Part shown: positions 60,676-64,000 of the stretch, one piece after another
How positions within the stretch are numbered: position 1 is the first letter of the stretch
Layout: the number at the start of each line of letters is the position of its first letter
Assembly (NCBI RefSeq): GCF_030817055.1
Contig: NZ_JAUSYV010000001.1
Location: forward strand, 2,628,001-2,692,000
Origin: Bacillus sp. V2I10
GTDB taxonomy: Bacteria; Bacillota; Bacilli; Bacillales; Bacillaceae
DNA: 64,000 nucleotides
Direction of reading: 5' to 3'
Notes under the pieces: model-generated
The model's database searches: none
Told to the model about the DNA's origin: nothing
The model's input: only the letters and a program-made list of their open reading frames with translations
Program-made: the position numbers and the translations under genes

Positions 60676-61288
60676 ACTGTTTTGTGGGTGTTAAAAGCTC
60701 GCTTTAAAGTAGCCAAACCTGTGGAGTATGCCTGTTTTGGGGTAACAAAGGCACGCTTTGAGTGAAGTATGCCTGATTCAGGGGGTCATACGCGCTGTAT
60801 GAGAGCCTAAACCCGGGGAGTATTTCTTTTCAGGGTAACATCCGCGCTGAATGAGTACCCAAAAGTCGGAGTATGCTTGATTCAGGTGATCATACGCGCT
60901 GTATGAGTACCCAAAAGCCGGAGTATGCCTGATTCAGGGTATCATACGCGCTGTATGAGTACCTAAACCCGGGGAGTATGTCTATTTTAGGGTATCATAC
61001 GCGCTGTATAAGTACCCAAAAGCCGTAGTTTGCCTGATTCAGGGTATCATACGCGCTGTATGAGTACCCAAACCTGGGGAGTATGTCTATTTTAGGGTAT
61101 CATACGCGCTGTATGAGTACCCAAAAGCCGTAGTATGCTTGATTCAGGGTATCATACGCCTTGTATGAGTACCCAAAAGTCGGAGTATGCTTGATTCAGG
61201 GTATCATACGCGCTGTATAAGTACCCAAACCCGGGGAGTATGTCTATTTCAGGGTGTCATACGCGCTGTATGAGTACCTAAACCCGAA
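60676..61288. repeat. 52-bp tandem repeat array, about 12 units
   Basis: CATACGCGCTGTATG and variants recur at 60787, about 60838, 60891, 60943, 60996, 61048, 61101, 61153, 61205 and 61258 (period 52-53), with two more degenerate units upstream near 60685 and 60735. Each unit forms a hairpin GGGTATCATAC-GCGCT-GTATGAGTACCC with one bulged base. Two tail types alternate irregularly: AAAAGCCGGAGTATG and AAACCCGGGGAGTATG. No gene lies in 60541-61406. Confidence 0.92.
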
Positions 61289-61406
61289 ACTTGGTTAGCA
61301 TTTTGGATGAAAGAGGGCATTTCTGCATTCCTGCTCAATTGCAGCTGTATGATCTACTACAATGTAGGTTGATATAAAAAAAATAATTTGAAGGACTGAG
61401 GAAGGG

Positions 61407-61616
61407 TTGTCATTAATTAATAAATTTTGTCCAATATGTGGCGAAGAGAACGAGTGTATGACAGGTTCTGGAGAAAACGATAACTGCTGGTGCGGCACGG
61501 AAAAGTTTCCTAATGAAATCTTTGAATTAGTCCCTGCCGAAAGTAAAAGAAGACATTGTATATGTAAAAAATGTCTAAGTAAATTTAAGGAAGAACAGAA
61601 AATAATAGAAAATTAG
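61407..61616 (+). CDS. Cysteine-rich CWC family protein
   Basis: The 69-aa protein (TTG 61407 behind GAGGAAGGG) has CPICGEENECM, CWCGTEKFP and HCICKKCL, the Cys_rich_CWC pattern that probably binds zinc. Function unknown. Confidence 0.8.
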   Translation: MSLINKFCPICGEENECMTGSGENDNCWCGTEKFPNEIFELVPAESKRRHCICKKCLSKFKEEQKIIEN

Positions 61617-61772
61617 TAGTACTTGTTCAAATTCCATAATAGGTGAAGAGTGCAGGACATAGTGATTGTTCATCTAGACCTTAAGTTTCCTGTTAGTTGA
61701 ATGGTAAGAGAATAAGAAAATAAATGAACTAACAGTAAAAGAGATTAGGAAGGTTCTTCAACTGAGGGAGCG

Positions 61773-62266
61773 TTAATAGTTTGTTTTAGTACTAGCACGG
61801 TACTCTCCAAATGTAGAAGATGCCTCTATTGTAAAGCCTGCAATTAGGAATATTAAAGCAAAGGTTTCATTTTTTTAAATGTTATCAAGCGCTATCCAGA
61901 CTGCAAAAGGTATTACAAAAAAACCTAATATATTTATCTTTCGCTAAAAACTTCCCATCCATATCTATATAAGGTGAACACCATTACTATCCAGTAGTGG
62001 TATATAGATGATTTTAATAATTGTTTTAGGGCATTCTTTGTATTTAAGGAACATAGGCTAAACTGATAAACTAATTAAAAGAGAAAGTAAAGTTGTTACT
62101 AATACAACAAGGAAAATAATACTAGCTATACCTTCTTTCTAAAATCTATAAACTGTTTATCTTTGCCATAATAGTTTAGGAATATCCATTTATAAATATA
62201 AAAAATACCATAAGCAATTAAACTACTTAAGCTTAGCCATATAGTTTCTACTTTTGCCCCTACCAT
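61773..62266 (-). pseudogene. Decayed small membrane protein gene(s)
   Basis: From ATG 62266 the minus strand reads MVGAKVETIWLSLSSLIAYG IFYIYKWIF, shifts frame after QFIDF, and continues EGIASIIFLVVLVTTLLSLL. Further on, KINILGFFVIPFAVWIALDN I is followed by an in-frame stop and NETFALIFLIAGFTIEASST to 61773. The hydrophobic segments suggest one four-helix membrane protein now broken. The family is not recognised, and 61617-61772 holds nothing I can support. Confidence 0.35.
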
Positions 62267-62367
62267 AGGTGTGGGGCTAGGCAAAACCTGGCAACCTAAC
62301 GCATTAAGAGATTACTTGCAAGTGTTTTAAATTTTTTACACCAGAACCATAAATATAGTATTGTTCA

Positions 62368-62781
62368 TTAAAGCTTATTAATCACAATCGATAATTTATA
62401 ATTTACATACTCGTTTAAGTCTACCAAAAATTGATCTAATACTTCATTAGATGGAAATCTACATTCAAGAAGGTAACAACCATCGCCACTAATTTTATAA
62501 TTATTTCGTATGTAATCCTCTTGCGTTTCTATAAAAGAAAGATAAGGCTGATGATAGGTATTTTTTGTATAAATATTAATGAAAGCATGTATAAAGCACC
62601 CTAATTTAATTTGGTTAACTTTAATGGTATATCCCTCAATCACTCCGTTATCTTCTAATTTAGCCAATCTAGCCGCGGCTGCTTGTCCCGTCAAATGGAC
62701 TTTCGCACCTAATTCTTTCATCTTCATTCGACTATCTTTAGACAGTTCCTCTAATATACGCATATCCGTATGATCTAACAT
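62368..62781 (-). CDS. Lrp/AsnC family transcriptional regulator
   Basis: The 137-aa protein (ATG 62781, MLDHTDMRILEELSKDSRMK) has the AsnC helix-turn-helix (MKELGAKVHLTGQAAAARLA KLEDNGVI, about 23-50) and the RAM ligand-binding domain to the end. It is divergent from the metallohydrolase gene, so it may regulate it; the 117-bp gap holds both promoters. AAGGA lies 9 nt before this ATG; the frame extends six codons further without a site. Confidence 0.9.
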   Translation of the reverse strand: MLDHTDMRILEELSKDSRMKMKELGAKVHLTGQAAAARLAKLEDNGVIEGYTIKVNQIKLGCFIHAFINIYTKNTYHQPYLSFIETQEDYIRNNYKISGDGCYLLECRFPSNEVLDQFLVDLNEYVNYKLSIVINKL

Positions 62782-62898
62782 ATATTCAAATCCTTTCAAA
62801 AATCAGGTCAAATGGCCAAAAGACTTGATTGTTTCTATGTAAACGTTCATTGGTCATAGTATAAACTATACGTAGATCAAAGAAAAGGAGCTGTAAAC

Positions 62899-63663
62899 AT
62901 GAAGATTACTCAAATTCGAAATGCAACAATCGTTGTTGAATATACAGGTAAAAAGTTTTTAATTGACCCATTTTTAGCAGAGAAAGGTACGTACGCACCT
63001 TTCCCAAATTCGGTAAGACAAGATCAAACTAATCCTTTAGTGAGCTTACCAATGTCTCTTGACGAGATCATTAAGGAAGTAGATGCAGTTATTGTCACTC
63101 ATCTGCATTTAGACCACTTTGATGATGTGGCGAAAAATGTATTGCCAAAGGACATCAAAATGTTTGTACAAAATGAAGAAGATGCAAAAGAAGTAAGAAA
63201 CGCTGGTTTTCAAAATGCAGAAGTGTTACAAGAAGATACAGTATTTGAAGGCATCCAATTAATGAAAACCAAAGGTGAACACGGTAGAGGAGAAGAACTC
63301 TTAAAAATTGCTGGTTTAGTGTGTGGAGTTGTCTTCAAACACCCAAGTGAAAAAACGTTATATGTAGCTGGAGATACAGTATGGTATGATGAGGTCCAAG
63401 AAGAAATTGATACACATAAACCCGACATTATTGTGGTGAATGGTGGAGACAATCAATTCCTAGATTTCGGTTCTCTCATCATGGGGAAAGAGGACATTTA
63501 TGAAGTGCATAAGGCGGCTCCTAACGCCAAAATCATTTCTGTCCATATGGAAGCTGTTAACCATTGGACATTATCAAGAGAAGAATTAAAAAGCTTTACT
63601 GAGGAAAAAGGAATCTCTTCTCACGTTCTAGTGCCAGAAGATGGCGAATCTTACACATTTTAA
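62899..63663 (+). CDS. Metallo-beta-lactamase fold hydrolase (UlaG-like)
   Basis: The 254-aa protein (MKITQIRNATIVVEYTGKKF LIDPF) has the zinc motif THLHLDHFD (HxHxDH), AGDTVWYD and HMEAVNHW as later ligand positions. This is the L-ascorbate-6-P lactonase-like branch of the fold. Substrate unknown. AAAAGGAG precedes the ATG. Divergent from the Lrp-type regulator. Confidence 0.88.
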   Translation: MKITQIRNATIVVEYTGKKFLIDPFLAEKGTYAPFPNSVRQDQTNPLVSLPMSLDEIIKEVDAVIVTHLHLDHFDDVAKNVLPKDIKMFVQNEEDAKEVRNAGFQNAEVLQEDTVFEGIQLMKTKGEHGRGEELLKIAGLVCGVVFKHPSEKTLYVAGDTVWYDEVQEEIDTHKPDIIVVNGGDNQFLDFGSLIMGKEDIYEVHKAAPNAKIISVHMEAVNHWTLSREELKSFTEEKGISSHVLVPEDGESYTF

Positions 63664-63723
63664 GATAAAAAACGGATAGATTTCGTAATTTTTAAGTATG
63701 AAATTTGCGCTGCAGAAATACAA

Positions 63724-63770
63724 GGAGGCTCATGATTAAGTCATTGATAATCATGGGCTTCTTCTTTCTT
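63724..63770 (+). terminator. Terminator of the metallohydrolase gene
   Basis: GAGGCTCATGATTA pairs with TAATCATGGGCTTC (two G-T pairs), followed by a T/C-rich run. The rest of 63771-63966 shows no gene. Confidence 0.7.
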
Positions 63771-63966
63771 GTTTAATTAGTTGATAAATAGGTACAGGAA
63801 CTGTTCTTTAAATGAATTGTATAACTTTCAGGAAGATATATCGGAAATTCCGAATATGCCGAATGACATCCATGTGCGAAATGGAATGGAAAGCTAACAG
63901 AAAGCATTCTTGCCCTGATTCACTATGAATAAAAGCTGAAAATTATATTGTTAGGAAGTGAAGTTT

Positions 63967-64000
63967 ATGATGGTTGAAAAAGAAGATATAAGCAGGTCAA
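63967..64000 (+). CDS. Start of a further gene (partial)
   Basis: ATG 63967 with AGGAAG about 7 nt upstream opens a frame reading MMVEKEDISRS, which runs off the window. Too short to identify. Confidence 0.5.
   Translation, partial: MMVEKEDISRS

Noticed and set aside
60676..61288. Regular repeats that could suggest a CRISPR array
   Set aside because: The units are contiguous and similar along their whole 52 bp, with no unique spacers and no cas genes nearby.

Overview
The window looks like chromosomal DNA of a spore-forming Bacillaceae (Bacillus or a close relative such as Metabacillus; genus not settled). It is AT-rich, has strong AGGAGG-type ribosome binding sites, uses GTG and TTG starts often, and carries many intrinsic terminators. 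Gene order largely follows the yod-yoj-odh region of Bacillus subtilis: yodN, yozD, yodM, yodL, deoD, yodJ, yodI, yodH, ctpA, mhqD, mhqN (yodC), yodB, gerT, yojE, yojF, bshB2, norM, cdaS, a CwlS-like hydrolase, sodC, yojN, yojO and odhAB. Sporulation genes (gerT, cdaS, spo0M, cotF) agree with this.

Layout. (1) 0-11 kb: accessory and small conserved genes, including a frameshifted aminoglycoside 6-adenylyltransferase, a StyA-like flavoprotein, YwaF, DUF4023, YodN, YozD, a DUF2515 protein, a three-gene run (54-aa basic protein, PrkD-like kinase, Spo0M) and a helix-hairpin-helix protein. (2) 11-16 kb: a pair of 120-nt repeats that look like a structured RNA, a frameshifted methyltransferase, two transporters and a decayed phosphodiesterase. 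(3) 16-28 kb: the yod block and a quinone/electrophile-stress cluster (WrbA-like flavoprotein, MhqD, MhqN, YodB and a coupled SDR). An IS3-family element sits exactly in the loop of the mhqD terminator. (4) 28-46 kb: the yoj block with spore protein, exporters, bacillithiol synthesis, c-di-AMP synthase, purine permease, cell-wall hydrolase, T-box-controlled ArgS, Cu/Zn SOD, an LtaS-type synthase and a VanW protein, ending in decayed YitT and HxlR genes. (5) 46-52 kb: a MocR regulator, two luciferase-like oxidoreductases, a HesB-like protein, relics of DUF3231 and possible germination-receptor genes, and a CotF coat protein. (6) 52-64 kb: yojN-yojO, the 2-oxoglutarate dehydrogenase operon odhAB with a promoter and cre-like site, a 52-bp tandem repeat array, a small Cys-rich protein, a decayed membrane gene, and a divergent Lrp/AsnC regulator and metallo-beta-lactamase-fold hydrolase pair.

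Several reading frames are broken. Three breaks fall in homopolymers (A6 in aadE, T6 in the mismatch glycosylase, T9 in yitT), so sequencing error must be excluded for these. Others (glycerophosphodiesterase, 3-hydroxybutyrate dehydrogenase-like SDR, DUF3231, HxlR) carry several lesions and are convincing pseudogenes.

The best candidates for something undescribed are the 120-nt tandem RNA-like repeats near 11.1-11.36 kb (compensatory base changes in a hairpin with an invariant loop, and a micro-ORF with its own ribosome binding site in each copy), a second pair of diverged intergenic elements (5.0 kb and 25.1 kb), the kinase-Spo0M gene coupling, and the 52-bp hairpin-bearing tandem array after odhB.
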